Assembly: GCF_000247695.1 (NCBI RefSeq)
Contig: NW_004624781.1
Coordinates: 13,831,463 to 13,895,462 of the forward strand
Source: Heterocephalus glaber
Taxonomy: Eukaryota; Chordata; Mammalia; Rodentia; Bathyergidae
Length of the DNA: 64,000 nucleotides
Direction: 5' to 3'
Part shown: positions 52,298-63,455 of the stretch, one piece after another
How positions within the stretch are numbered: position 1 is the stretch's first letter
How the letters are laid out: each line of letters begins with the position of its first letter
Position numbers and translations under genes: made by a program
Notes under the pieces: generated by a model
Databases searched by the model: none
What the model saw: the letters and a program-made list of their open reading frames with translations, nothing else
Told to the model about the DNA's origin: nothing

Positions 52298-53424
52298 CAT
52301 CAGAGATGGCAGAACATCTCCAGAAAAGGGATCCCAAGGCAGCTGAACATGTGGTGCTCCTGGGGCGATGCTGGGAGAGGTGGAGATTTATGCATAGAAG
52401 CAGACACTCCAGTGAAGGCGGAGTCTGGGAGGGAAACTTCAGTGGAGAGCCAAGGACTGAGTCCAGGGGGTGGGCAAAGGATAGAACTCAAGTCTGTTGA
52501 GTTGGAGGATCGAAGAATGCCATGTACTGGAGAGACTGTCAAGGAGCACAGGGTTCTCTGGGCACAGTGTTCTAGGAGTCCTTCCTCTCTCATCACATTC
52601 AGTTTCTCTGCCGGGAGTCAGGTGGGATGGCCTTTCTCTGTTTCTTTGTTTTATTTTTCTCAATATTTACCATTCCTTTCCCCTCTTCTCATTTAACGCC
52701 CCCTCCCCCCCAAATTTTGGAGAGTATTTCTGCACTGTCTACTCATAGTTTAAAAAAGAAATTTTTTCCTAAGTGGAATGGAATAAGAAAAAATTGTGTT
52801 TTACTGAGGTTTATGGAGGCAGATCTCCATCAAATCTTTATGAACACACACACCTTGTGTGATAATGGACACAATCTTAACACAGTGTAGGGACAAAACA
52901 TTTCTAGAGAGTAATTAACAAAAATTAACATATTTAAGGAAACTCTTTACTTATTTATGAAAAAAGCCCAGTGATTTTAGTTTGAGAGAGCGTGATTCAA
53001 AAACAATTTTCGTCATCTGGCTTTTTAAAAAATTGTGATTTTCATTTTTGTTCTAGTGTTCCAGGTTGTTTGAAAGTCATATATGTAAACTGGGCTGATT
53101 TTTTTCTTTTAAAATTTTGCATTTAAGAGATTAATTACAATGTGTAGATTATTATCAGGAAATAAAATAATTCATTCAACTGAATATCCTGAATAATTGA
53201 AATTGATTTGGAGAAGAGTCCATTTTTTTAATCTTAAAAAGCCTTTTCCCTCATTATACAAATGCATATATTCACTGTACAAACTATAGAAGATGAAGAT
53301 ACTGTAAATCAAAAAAATAAATGCAAATCCATAACCCCATTCTTTGTAGTAGTGGAGCGACACACAAAGGAAGGGAATGTTGAGGAATCAGCCCCAAGAC
53401 AATAGGTATAAAAGAGATTGCCCT
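52298..53424 (+). other. Intergenic, unclassified
   Basis: No gene. Two long open frames in 52280-52700 overlap in different frames and resemble no family. AT-rich stretches occur near 52900-53320. Confidence 0.45.
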
Positions 53425-53565
53425 GGGAGAGTTGGCACATGCAGTCATCTCATTTATCGAGCACCCACTATGCTCTAAAATTGTGCTTGGTGCTGGGCGT
53501 GCTGCAGGGAGTGAAAAAGACAAAAGTTCCTGCTCTTATGAAGCTTATATTCTGGTGTACACGTT
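53425..53565 (+). repeat. Ancient mammalian dispersed repeat (family uncertain)
   Basis: ATTTATCGAGCACCCACTATGC, GTGCTTGGTGCTGGG, AAAGACAAAAGTTCCTGCTC, TTATGAAGCTTATATTCTGG follow the order of a widespread old repeat also at 60050. Confidence 0.55.
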
Positions 53566-53714
53566 ACCCACACCTAGCTCTGGGGTGTGGGTACTTCTAG
53601 TTGCGCATATGGCTTCTTTTTTTCTGTCTGTAAGTAAAACAGCATATTTTTATTATTTTAATGAAAATCCTTTCTATTATACTATATTTCCTCCTATGTT
53701 CTTTATAGATACTC
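53566..53714 (+). other. Spacer before LTR
   Basis: AT-rich spacer without a recognised element. Confidence 0.4.
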
Positions 53715-54155
53715 TGTTATGGCTTGTATATAGATATTCCTCCCCAAAGCCTCATGTGCTCTTAAGTGAGGCTTTTTGGAAGTGGATGGATCTTGAGTGT
53801 GTGATGCTGGGATCAAGGATGTAATGCTGGAATTGATTCACAGTGCAATGTTAGGATTCAGGGTGTGAGTACTACTCACCCTAAGGGCAGGTAGCCTGGA
53901 TAAAATCTAAAAGACAGAAAGAGGGCTGCTGTTGATACTGCTTGTCCCTTGCTTGCTGCTTGCTGCCTTCTGCCTGCTCTACCCTGCCATGGACTGTTTC
54001 TCCTCTGCGATGCCCCTCTGCCATGCCACCCTGCCTTGGAGCCAGCTAACTATGCACTGAAACTTATACAAACTGTGAACCAAAATAAACTTTTCCTCCT
54101 TTCATTTGTGGGTGTTGAATATTTTGTCTCAGTAAGGGGAAAAGTAACTAAGATA
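53715..54155 (+). mobile_element. MaLR-type solo LTR, sense
   Basis: TGTTATGGCTTGTATATAGATATTCCTCCCC, CCTCATGTGC, CTTTTTGGAAGTGGATGG, then GTCCCTTGCTTGC...CCCTGCC, CAAAATAAACTTTTCCTCC (poly(A) signal AATAAA) and AAGTAACTAAGATA. No internal region follows. The pyrimidine-rich middle is typical of this class. Confidence 0.75.
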
Positions 54156-54944
54156 GACCTTCAGTGTCATTTTACATTTTCTAAAACACAATACAATGTG
54201 CTCAGAAGGCAAGGGAACCAGAAGGTCACCCAAGTCTCCTGCTGCTCTGCTACCACCAGCCACCATGCTCTGACCTGAACAGTCCTCCCCTCTGGCCTCA
54301 GCTTCTTCATCTGCAAACATCTGGGTCAAGATATTTTCTAAAGTACCTTGATGTTTCAAAATTGGTGACATCCTATTTCCATAATTTCCTTCTACTAGTA
54401 CATGCAAATTTGGATAAGTGGGCAAAATCTTGTGATTTTTTTTTCTGGCAAAAAATAGAAAAATTTTTCTGCATTAAAATGGTCTTATTGATGACTATAA
54501 TTATTACATAGTGGGCATACCAATATTTTGCATATATAATATATTGGGGAAAGTATCTCTCAAAATGTTTGTTGAATGCTTTAAAGAGAATACATTTCTT
54601 AAAGTATTGAATAGGCCAGTATTTTAGGAAAAGTGGGCATCAGTACCAGAGGATTTCACCCCTGAACCCTGAAGACAGACAGGGCTCTGCTCAGAAGGAA
54701 GCACAGATGTTTTCCTGCCTCTTGCAGGGATGCCAGCTGGCCATTCACATAGAGTTTTGGTTGGGATGCTAAAGAACAAGTTGCTTTTCTCTGCGTCTTT
54801 GAGAGGGAGAGTAAAGTTCCACATTCTGTTCATTTGTCCATGGTTTTGCCCTATCAATCTTATATTGGCAAAAATGGGGAGACAATGAATTCCATAATTT
54901 GGCAGATGGTAGCTCCATTTGTGACAACATTAAAAATAATTATA
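54156..54944 (+). other. Intergenic with a MIR fragment
   Basis: CTGGCCTCAGCTTCTTCATCTGCAAAC (54291-54317) is a MIR core. The rest is unclassified. Confidence 0.4.
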
Positions 54945-54945
54945 G

Positions 54946-55024
54946 GGCCAGGGATTTAGCTCAGTGGTTCCACCACCTGACTGGCAAGTGCAAGGACCCG
55001 AGTTTGATCCCCAGTACCAAAAAT
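54946..55024 (+). mobile_element. ID-type SINE with 9-bp target duplication
   Basis: GGCCAGGGATTTAGCTCAGTGG ... GAGTTTGATCCCCAGTACC. TAATTATAG occurs at 54937-54945 and again at 55025-55033. The tail is very short, so it may have lost its poly(A). Confidence 0.85.
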
Positions 55025-55805
55025 TAATTATAGTACTTTCAAAGAATAAATTTATAATTATTTTCCACTAGACTTTACTTTAAATATAATGAGACCAACT
55101 TTTATAATGATATATATTTTATAGTTCTAAATTAAATTCATTTTAAATATCTAAAGAACAATCAAAATAACCATATGCATATACTGCAATATTTCTCAAA
55201 ATCACATTGTCCATCAAAAGTAAAATTATGTAAAATGATTTCCTATAGAACTGTTTAGCTATCCACTTTTTTGGAAATACTACAGTTTTGCCTGGTTCTC
55301 AGCCAGTTCTATGATGTGTTTATCAAGAATCAATCTATAGCCAGCCATCTGGGAGTTGAGGATTGATTGTCCAGTGTGGGGCCAACTGCCAGTCCCCACA
55401 CAGAGGCAGTGACACTAGGGGCTGTGGGCACCGTGTAAAGGGGACAGGAATGTGGGCCTGGGTCTTCTGAGAATCTGGAGATATGGGTTGTAACGTGAAA
55501 TTTTACAATGTCGGTTACTTTTAAAAATACACTGTACAGTCCATTCCCCTCCCTTATGTTCTCAGGATATTTGTGGTCCTGAATTACCCCATGGGTTCCA
55601 GGTGATGAGTGCTCATCCTACAAGGTTCCCAGGCGAGTGAGAAACAGACCAGCAGGAAATGAGCAGAAATGGAATATTGTGTACAGGCAGAGTGAGGAAT
55701 GTCAGGATCATAGGTGGTGTGGAGAGAATGAGAGGGGTCAAAGACAGGAGCATGTTTGCAGATTCCCAGGACTTGTGGCTTAAAGAGAAGAAAGACTCAG
55801 AAATT
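55025..55805 (+). other. Intergenic, AT-rich at the start
   Basis: No recognised gene or repeat; 55025-55250 is AT-rich. Confidence 0.45.
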
Positions 55806-55817
55806 GGGGGGGGGGGG
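55806..55817 (+). repeat. G12 homopolymer
   Basis: Twelve consecutive G, a potential G-quadruplex-prone site and a likely sequencing-error hotspot. Confidence 0.9.
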
Positions 55818-56451
55818 CTTGCTCGATCTTCTGAGGTGGCTGACGCTCAGGCCTGAGGGTTATCTCTTCTCTGGCTAGTTTTACTCAGTCTAGTGGTGTA
55901 GGACAAAGGCAGGATTTGGCTTTTTTCAGTTAAAAAGGAGGAGGAAAGAGATGAATGATGAATGGGCTCAGCCTTGGAATGAAAGGACAGATGCTGCAGG
56001 CTGGGGGACTTAGGAACAGCAGACACCACCCCAGGGAGCTTCAAGGACCAGCCCCAATGTGGCCGGGACAGAGGTGGGATGGGGCAAGCACAGAGAGAGC
56101 AGGATGTAAATACCAAGAGGACTTGGTAATCATTTTTGGAAGCTCTGTGATTTCTCCCTGCTCATTATTCCTGTTATCACCCCTGTTCGTGTCCTGGTAA
56201 TGGTGAGATGAAAGAATTGTAAAAGAAGCCAGCATGCATGTTTATCTTGAAGATCAGCAAAAGGAAACTGGGATATGAGGACTCTGGGTAGCTTAGCCCT
56301 GAGCTTGGGAGGCAGCATCCATGAAAGGAGAGAAGAGTAGGAGTGTGGATTTGGGGAATTTGGGCATGGGAAGGGGTGGGTAGGACAGCAGAGCCCCAGC
56401 ATTGTGCAGGAGATGGCAGGAAGGTGAGCTCAGCCTCCTCTCTTGCCAGAC
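55818..56451 (+). other. Intergenic, unclassified
   Basis: No recognised element. Confidence 0.45.
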
Positions 56452-56608
56452 CAAATACAGGATGCCCACTTAAATCTGAATTTCAGACAGACAGCAACAG
56501 AACTTCAGTATAAGCCTGCCCCATACAACATTTGGGACAACTCATACTAAAAAATAATTTGCTGTTTATCCTGAAGTTCAAATATAATAAAGCATCATGC
56601 ATTTTTAT
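56452..56608. repeat. Imperfect palindrome (hairpin element)
   Basis: The left arm (CAAATACAGGATGCCC ... AGTATAAGCCTGCC) and right arm (GGGACAACTCATACTAA ... GAAGTTCAAATATAATAAAGC) pair in reverse complement over about 70 bp with mismatches, around a short loop at CCATACAACATTT. A transposon with near-palindromic structure is likely; family not named. Confidence 0.6.
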
Positions 56609-56739
56609 TTGCTAAATCTGACAACATTGCTTTTTTTTTAATGCCAGACCTTCAACCCCATGGCACCACTGTGTGACCAGGGGTTACATAATAAAGCATC
56701 ATGTATTTTTATTTGCCAAATCTGACAACATTGCTTTTT
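56584..56739 (+). repeat. 52-bp direct repeat, two copies 52 bp apart
   Basis: Copy 1 (56584-56635) and copy 2 (56688-56739) both run ATAATAAAGCATCATG...CTGACAACATTGC with T-run ends and differ at two positions (C/T and T/C). The spacing from start to start is 104 bp. Copy 1 overlaps the right arm of the palindrome. Confidence 0.9.
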
Positions 56740-56879
56740 GGTGAGGGTGAAGGGGCCAGGAAAGCAGCCAGCTGTATTGAAATGAGCTACCTGCCAAAAG
56801 TCAGCAGGCTGCAGGCCATTTAGGCAAGGAAGTGCCATTCAGGGGGAAGAGGGCTTCCAAAACTTGAGTTCCGTACTCA
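56740..56879 (+). other. Short spacer
   Basis: No recognised element. Confidence 0.45.
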
Positions 56880-57115
56880 CAGTCCCAGCTCATCTTAGTT
56901 TTGGAATCTTGGGTAAGCGATGTGCCATCTTGGAGACACAGACATGGCTTTTCTTTTCTGTAAAATGGAGCAAATGACACTTCTCACTTTGGAAATGTTA
57001 AATGAGCTGCTGTGTGTAACATCCCTATCACAGTGCCAAGATAAACTGTTCGATACAATGGTGAGGAGAGTTCCAAGAACTCTATTTGTAGGTTGCCCTT
57101 AGTAGGTACACTCCT
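56880..57115 (+). repeat. MIR SINE
   Basis: CTTAGTTTTGGAATCTTGGGTAAGC, CTTTTCTTTTCTGTAAAATGGAGC, TTAAATGAGCTGC and ATCACAGTGCC are in MIR order. Confidence 0.55.
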
Positions 57116-57984
57116 ATGGACAATGCCCAGCTGAGGAAAATCAATGCCAGCCCTTCCCCTGGACTTAGCTAACAATAGCTGTGGGCTAGTTGTGTTCCTC
57201 TAAAGATCCTGGAGCTTTGTTAGCAGATACAGAGAGTATGGAATAACTTTTGTATTTCTCAAAAGACATGGTAATTTAGAACCAGGCAGGTTATTTCCCT
57301 AAAACAGAGCCTCACCTAAAAAAAAAAAATTATTCATCACCCACACAGATGAGGGAGAGACACAAACCATCATGGTGTCTGAGAGCTATCACACCTCAAG
57401 AAAATGAGCATCAACTCGTGGCTAAATCCAACTCTGAGCTAGGAACGCAGGTAGTCTGCTTCCTCCCCACATTCCTTTAATGAACTGATTTCCCCAAATT
57501 AAGCGTGTTGCCAAGGAATTTCAAGGCATACAAAGGTGAAGCTTGGTATTTGCAAAGGAAAAAATACTTCTAGCTTATTTTACTTAAAAAAAAGTGGGGT
57601 GTTTTTTTGCTTACATTTATTCATCTTTGTCTGAATCACAGTGTTACAAAAATATAAAAATTCTGAGTTTCAGCTACATTTCTTTGGTTCTGATTTTAGT
57701 GGGTGAAAAAGACACAGGAGATGGAGGGGCAGTCAGCCGTACATGGGGGATGCTTAATTCGTGTTTTTGTGCTCCATCCACAGCATGCAGAGGAAATCCA
57801 GGTTATGGAAGCCTTTTCTTCCTCTCTTAATGAGGGGAGTTTCCAGGGCGAGCATCAAAAATGCAGGAAGAACAGAAGTCTGATAACACTAACACTTCAG
57901 TTCTCCCTAGAAAGTCCTGTTCCAGAGTAGCAGTGTTGTGGAAGGCCCTGTGAGGTTTATTCTTAACTTTTCCCCCGGAAACCT
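57116..57984 (+). other. Intergenic, unclassified
   Basis: No recognised element; a poly-A run at about 57319-57327. Confidence 0.45.
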
Positions 57985-58120
57985 TGGCCAAACCCCAATT
58001 TTTCAGAGCTTCTTACCTCTCATCTGCAAATGAGGCCCCAATAATCTATGTTCTACCTACCACACTAGTTATGTGAGAGTCAAATGAGATAATGTTTGTG
58101 AAATGTTGAGGTGCCCAGGA
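57985..58120 (+). repeat. MIR SINE
   Basis: CTTGGCCAAACCCC, CTTACCTCTCATCTGCAAATGAGGCC, AGTCAAATGAGATAATG and GTGAAATG match MIR. Confidence 0.55.
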
Positions 58121-59299
58121 CCCCATCCTCAACTCCCCTTTTTCTTCATCCTCATAAAAAATAGACTGCAGACAGGCTGGAAAGGTGACAGTATTTTCCA
58201 CTGCCCATTGGCTTTTACAGTTATTCTATGAACTATAAAGTGAAAAAAGGACCTGCTTGGATCTGTTGCTCATGTCTGGGATGCACTGAGGATCCAGTTC
58301 TGAGCAATGGATCTTGATCAGACAGGTACCTCTGTGCCTTTGAGTGCTTTTCCCACACCAGACTTCTCCAGGATCCCCAGGAGGAACCTGGACATTCATT
58401 GCCTTACAAATACACTGGGTCCTTCTAAAGTAATGCTTGGACCTGGAAGTTGGACCTGAAATTTTGTTTCTTGTTTCATGGATGTAAAAAGGCTCTGAAT
58501 TTGAGTACAAGCATACAATTCTGACTCCCAAGAGGCCGAGTAAAACTGCATTTGTTCTACTCTACTATCTTGCTTCCCAAATGATGTGGGCAAGGAGCTG
58601 GTGCACAGCAGAGCTCTTAGACCCCTGGGGTCTGACTAGCAGGGGGAGCAGTGCCAGCCAGTAGTCATAAAGGAGAATAGAAGATACTAAGCAAGGGCTG
58701 TTTAATTCCTTGCTGATTTCCCACCGTCTAAAGCAATATCAAGAACATAGTAAGAAGTCACCATGTATTTGGAAGGGATAAACAAGGGTAATGTTTATAA
58801 GGAAAACCACTAGGTCCAGAAGCAACCTTGTAGATCTGAAGTTTACAAATGTTACCTTCCTTCTCCCATTCATGGCAGAGCTCCTGGCATTCTCAGGGGC
58901 TACACAACTATTTTGCTCATTTCCCAAATTACTTTCAATCTCCCACATAAACTTCTATTTCTTTTTAAATTATTTTAAATTTTAATGTAGTGCAAATAGA
59001 TACTAATAAAGAAAATATTTTAAAAGCTCTTCTTGTTTCTATGAAAAAATAAAACAAAATTGCATAAAAATATTTAGAGAATAACAATGGTTAATATACT
59101 GTGTACTATGATCTTGAAAGAAGGGCTAAAACATTACTCAGAGTACAAGTCATAGACAAAAAAGATTCTCTTACAAAGAAGAAATAAATGAAAGGACAAA
59201 ACATTTTCAATTAAAAAAGGGTCAGTAGTCGAGACAAAAGAAGCAGTATAAATGAAACAAATCACCATTTGTCTTAAAATATTTTTGAAAGAAACAGAA
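58121..59299 (+). other. Intergenic, AT-rich after 58960
   Basis: No gene. The part from 58960 is AT-rich and may belong to the L1 that follows. Confidence 0.45.
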
Positions 59300-59705
59300 T
59301 AGATAATTTGTGGAGAAAATGTATTTATATACAACAGAGAACTACTCTGCCATAAAGAAGGATAAACTTGAGACATTCATGGACAAATGGATGCAACTTG
59401 AGAACATAATGGTAAATGAAATAAACCAGATACACAAGCTTAAATATTGCATGGTTTCTCTTATATGAGAAACTAGATGTGTATATGTATGTATGTGTGT
59501 ATGTACATATACATATTTATATATAAGTACATGAAGTAAGAAGATATTCAAATAACTCTGATATCTATTGCTGGATTGTTTCAAGGTTAAGATTCCCCCA
59601 CTGTAACCTTATAGTTTTCATGACTTAATCTTTATTTTTATGTGTTTTATATAGTGCTATTTCAAAGATAATGGTTACCAGTTATTCTTTGACTCCTCAG
59701 AAGAT
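59300..59705 (+). mobile_element. L1 fragment, sense, near the 3' end
   Basis: CTACTCTGCCATAAAGAAGG, CATGGACAAATGGATGC, GGTAAATGAAATAAACC and GGTTTCTCTTATATGAG follow the L1 'actactcagccataaa ... gatgcaactgg ... ctcatatg' order. A T/G- and T/A-rich patch (59477-59530) lies inside. Confidence 0.65.
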
Positions 59706-60049
59706 AAGAGCTAACAGACAAATTGAATCTTAGCGTTTGTATTGAGAATCAGGAGGAGATAAATATTTCTCTTGATGTTATGAGTGTTAAACTGTGAAGT
59801 GAGTTGCTTTATCTAGAACCCTGGACAAAACATAGGCTCTCTTATCATTGGTACAGGACAAGGGTATGAATTGCACCTGAAGAAAGGGTGTAGGGAGGAA
59901 CAGAGCAAGGAAAGAACACACGCCACACGCATGATTCCATACGCTCAGCTGTTGTCACTAATTAAGCACACAGTCTTCCAGTTAAGTCAGCCAATCCTTC
60001 TTATCAATGCAGTGTTACCAGATGGTCACAGAGGGGCTTGTGAGCCGTA
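59706..60049 (+). other. Intergenic, unclassified
   Basis: No recognised element. Confidence 0.45.
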
Positions 60050-60265
60050 GCCATTTAACAGATATTTATTGGGTGCTAGCTATACGCTTGGCACTAGAGT
60101 TTTACAGTGAATAAAACAGGTAAACATTTCTATCCTTCTAGAATTTATATTACTATGGGGTGGGGGATGGTCAGGGTTAATGATCAAGACAAGTAAAAGG
60201 CGTGTTGTATTAGATGGGAATAAGGGCAGCAGATGAACAGATGATGAAAGAAGACTGGAGATTGT
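60050..60265 (+). repeat. Ancient mammalian dispersed repeat (family uncertain)
   Basis: TTTATTGGGTGCTAGC, GCTTGGCACTAG, GTGAATAAAACAGG, CTTCTAGAATTTATATTAC, AAAGGCGTGTTG and GATGAACAGATGATG are in the order of the same family as 53425. Confidence 0.55.
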
Positions 60266-60315
60266 TGGGAAGAGAGGGGGTACACTGCGGCATGGGGTGG
60301 CCAAGTGTGTCCCAG

Positions 60316-60700
60316 AATTTAGTGGCTTAAATCCACACTGCCATTTTGCAGTTTCTGTGGGTGGTGAATGAGGGAGCAGTGTGGCTGGGTGGTTCTGGCT
60401 TGGAGCCCCTTGTGGGGTTGTGGTCAGGATGTCAGCTGTTGGCATCTGGAGGCCCGCATGCTGCTGGAGAGCCTCCTTCTAAAGGCATCTTACTACTGGG
60501 CATTAGCAGGGACCCAGTTCCTTAGCACATTGCTCTCTGCACAGGGATGCTTGTGTCTCTTCATGGCACGGCAGCTGGCTTCCCCAGAGCGAAAGACTCA
60601 AAAGGGTGAAATAGAAACAGGAATGTCTGCAACCTAACCTCAGAAGCCACATCCTATCATATCCACCTTCTCTTACCAGTTGCATGTGCAAGAGGCAGCA
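60316..60700 (-). repeat. Dispersed repeat, likely old LTR/MER class (copy 1)
   Basis: GGCTTAAATCC, GTTTCTGTGGG, GTTCTGGCTTGGAGCC, GGTTGTGGTCAGGATG, CTCTGCACAGGGATGC, GCTTCCCCAGAGCGAAAGAC and CCTAACCTCAGAAGCCACATCC follow a common mammalian repeat that is present again next to it at 60905. Strand and family uncertain. Confidence 0.45.
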
Positions 60701-60904
60701 GCCCATGATGCCCAGAGGTGGCTGTTATGAGACAGCTTGGAGATGAGCAGTCACACTGTGAAAACAGAAGAGATGGGGTTGGATGGAGGCAGAAACCTCT
60801 AGGCAACCAGAAGAGCATCTGAGAGTGGCAGGAGATGAGGCCTGGGTCACAGCAAAGAGCAATTATGGGAGATCTTGTACCTATTGTAAGCATTGGTTTT
60901 TTAA

Positions 60905-61100
60905 CCCAGTGTTCCAGTTACATGCATCACAAACCACCCCAAAACTTACTGACATAAAACAATCACTTTCTTATGCTCATGGAGTCTGTGTGTCAGGAAT
61001 TCAAACAGGATGTGGTTAGGGACATCCTTCCTGTGACCTGTGGAGTTTCCACAATGGCTAAGGCCCCAGGGCTGAAGACTGAATTTTTGGAGGCATGTTC
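60905..61100 (-). repeat. Dispersed repeat of the same kind (copy 2, partial)
   Basis: GTGTTCCAGTTACATGC, ACCACCCCAAAACTTACTGACATAAAAC, GCTCATGGAGTCTGTGTGTCAGG, GGATGTGGTTAGGGACATCC follow the start of the same family, and cover a part missing from copy 1. Confidence 0.45.
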
Positions 61101-62044
61101 TTGCACAGGTCTGCAGTTGATTCTGGTTACTGTCCAGAAATACAAACTCCACTTGTCTAAAGTCATTTAAGAAGAGGATGTAGAGGACAAAGCACTGTTG
61201 CGGCCATCTCTGGGAAATATACCTGCTGCACTCTCTGCAGTGGGAAATAATTGTATTATTTTGAGCAAAGCCATCACATGATCTACTCATGTTTAAACTG
61301 GATATTTCCAGTTGCTGTGTGAAGGACAGGGTGAAAAGGGACAAGGACAAGAACGTGAAAACTAAGACTAAGCCAGTCAAGTAGTGATGAGAGCTCACAT
61401 ATGGAAGTCACTGTGTGTCATGCAAGGCAACATGAGCTGGGCTGTAGGCAGATTTCATTTTGTTGGGGGTTTGTTAAGCTTCAACATGAGCTCAGTTTTA
61501 TACATGTGAAGTTTGAGTGCCAGTTGATATTAAAATCCCAAGTTCTGGGAAGAAATTTAAGTCAGTGATATAAACATTAAAATAAGGTTATTGAAAACTG
61601 AAATTGAATGAGATCACCACAAGAATATAGATATATATGCAAGGAATCCCAAAAACCCAGCTGATAGACATTCCAATTTTGGAAGATCAGGGAGATGAGG
61701 TGTCGGCTCAGAGACTGGGGAGGAGTGGCCAATGGGGTCACTGGAGGTGTCAGCCTGTCAGCCAATGAAGAGTTTTACAAGGAGTTGGGAGTGACTGACT
61801 TGTTGGCTGTTGGCTCATCAAAGAAGATAGGAACTGAGAATTCCCATCAGGCCTATCAACATGGAGGTCATTGGCTACTGGTGCTGGGTAAAACCCTTGA
61901 TTGGAGGGAATTCATCAGAAACGGCGGGTGAGAAATTGCAAACAAGAAGTACAAGCATGTTATTTGAGAAACCTCAGGAATTTTGCAGTAAAGGGAACAG
62001 GTAACCCTCAGATTTGCATTCATACTAGAGTGGAAGTCCAGATA
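61101..62044 (+). other. Intergenic with possible old repeat segment
   Basis: GGAGGTGTCAGCCTGTCAG ... AACATGGAGGTCATTGG near 61740-61875 resembles a common mammalian repeat, family uncertain. The rest is unclassified. Confidence 0.4.
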
Positions 62045-62265
62045 TGGTTCAGGGGAACAGGCTTTGGACTTAGACTGCCTCATTTGAAACCCGGGTTACT
62101 ATCTGTGGAAACTTGGTCCAGTCAACCTATCTGTGCCTCCAGTTCTCATCTGTATGTGGGGGTAACAATAAGTAACTTCTCATAAGGTAAAGCGTTAGTT
62201 GCCAGACACAGTGTTTGTAACAGTTCTCGCCACACGGTGAGCACTCAAGTAAAGGGTTGCCATGT
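62045..62265 (+). repeat. MIR SINE, near full length
   Basis: GGCTTTGGACTTAGACTGCC, GTTACTATCTGTGGAAACTTGG, GTGCCTCCAGTTCTCATCTG, GGTAACAATAAG and GAGCACTCAAGTAAAGGG are in MIR order. Confidence 0.72.
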
Positions 62266-63100
62266 TCTCCACAGAAATGAAGGTGACAATGGATCCAGCC
62301 ACATTTCCATCCCTCTCAGGAGAACCTGGAGCAAAGAGAGAGAAAAATAGGGGCAAGACTCTATGATATGTGAGCTGCCAATCCACGTGTGGTCCCCACA
62401 TTGGATGGATTTAACCTAGAGATGGGCTGGAAACTGAAAGTGACAATGATCCAGAAAGAGAGGTGAGGCTGAGTGGCAGGGACTGGGAACTCTATCGGTC
62501 TCCATTTGCAGCTGAGGTCATGAACAATTTTTTTTAAATCAGGCATTGCTTGAGGGACAATGGTTTTATAGCAGAATATTTTGTTTATATTTCCTTCTTT
62601 CCTGAGGATCCTCCCTGGAACAAGGGATTTGATTCTTTTCTTGTTTGTCTTAGCTGGCCTAGTAGGTGTTTGTAAGATTCAAAAGCAATTCTGGCTTTTA
62701 AAAAATATCCATCTGCAATGTTATCTGATGGCCTTTAGCAAGTATGGATCCCTCAAGTGAAGGGGCACTGAGGCAGAGAAGAGTCAACAATCTCCATCGA
62801 AAGGTCTTGGAAACTGCCTGAGAGGTTTTTAAAATTATTGTTGGATTCCCACTGAATTCATATTAGAAAATTTCACAAGTGGCGCAATGTCATTTTTAAA
62901 CTAAGCTCCCTCTTACTTCCATTTCCTCCATAGATGGTGGCCACATATTTTATCACCCAAAATGAGAATTTTCTTATTAAAAGGAGACATTTGTAATAAT
63001 TGTCCTGGGGCAATAGACGCAAATTAGGTTTGTCCCGAGGCACCCAGAACATATCTACGGAGAATAAGAACACTTATAATTTCCTATTTCTACATAGCCA
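62266..63100 (+). other. Intergenic, unclassified
   Basis: No recognised element. Confidence 0.45.
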
Positions 63101-63455
63101 TGTTATGGTTTAGATCAAAAATCTTCCCACAAAGCTTCATGTTCTCAAAGGCAGGGCTTCTGAAGGTGATCATGGGGCCAAGGTACTCATCAGTGGAATC
63201 ATTCACTGGTGAGTTCAGCAGCTGAGTGTGCTGTCGGAAGGATGGTGGGTCATGGGGCTGACCTGGAAGGCGATGTCTGTTTTCCTGGTTCCTCACTTTT
63301 CTCTCTGCTTCCTAGTTGCCATGATGCAAGCAGCTTTGTTGTGCCCAAGCCTGCCCCAAATGGACTGAAACTTCTGAAGCTCTGAGCCAAAATAAACCTC
63401 TTCTAAGTTTTGCATGTTGGTATTTGTGCCAGTGATGAGGAAAGTAAGTGAGACA
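63101..63455 (+). mobile_element. MaLR-type 5' LTR, sense
   Basis: TGTTATGGTTTAGATCAAAAATC, TTCATGTTCTC, GGGGCCAAGG, CTTTTCTCTCTGCTTCC, GAGCCAAAATAAACC (poly(A) signal) and AAGTAAGTGAGACA are in LTR order. It is followed directly by internal sequence, unlike the other LTRs in the window, so it is the 5' LTR of a longer element. Confidence 0.8.

Noticed and set aside
58630..58655. CTCF-like site (CTAGCAGGGGGAGC)
   Set aside because: Two mismatches to the core motif (T for C and A for C at strongly preferred positions). Not convincing without other evidence.
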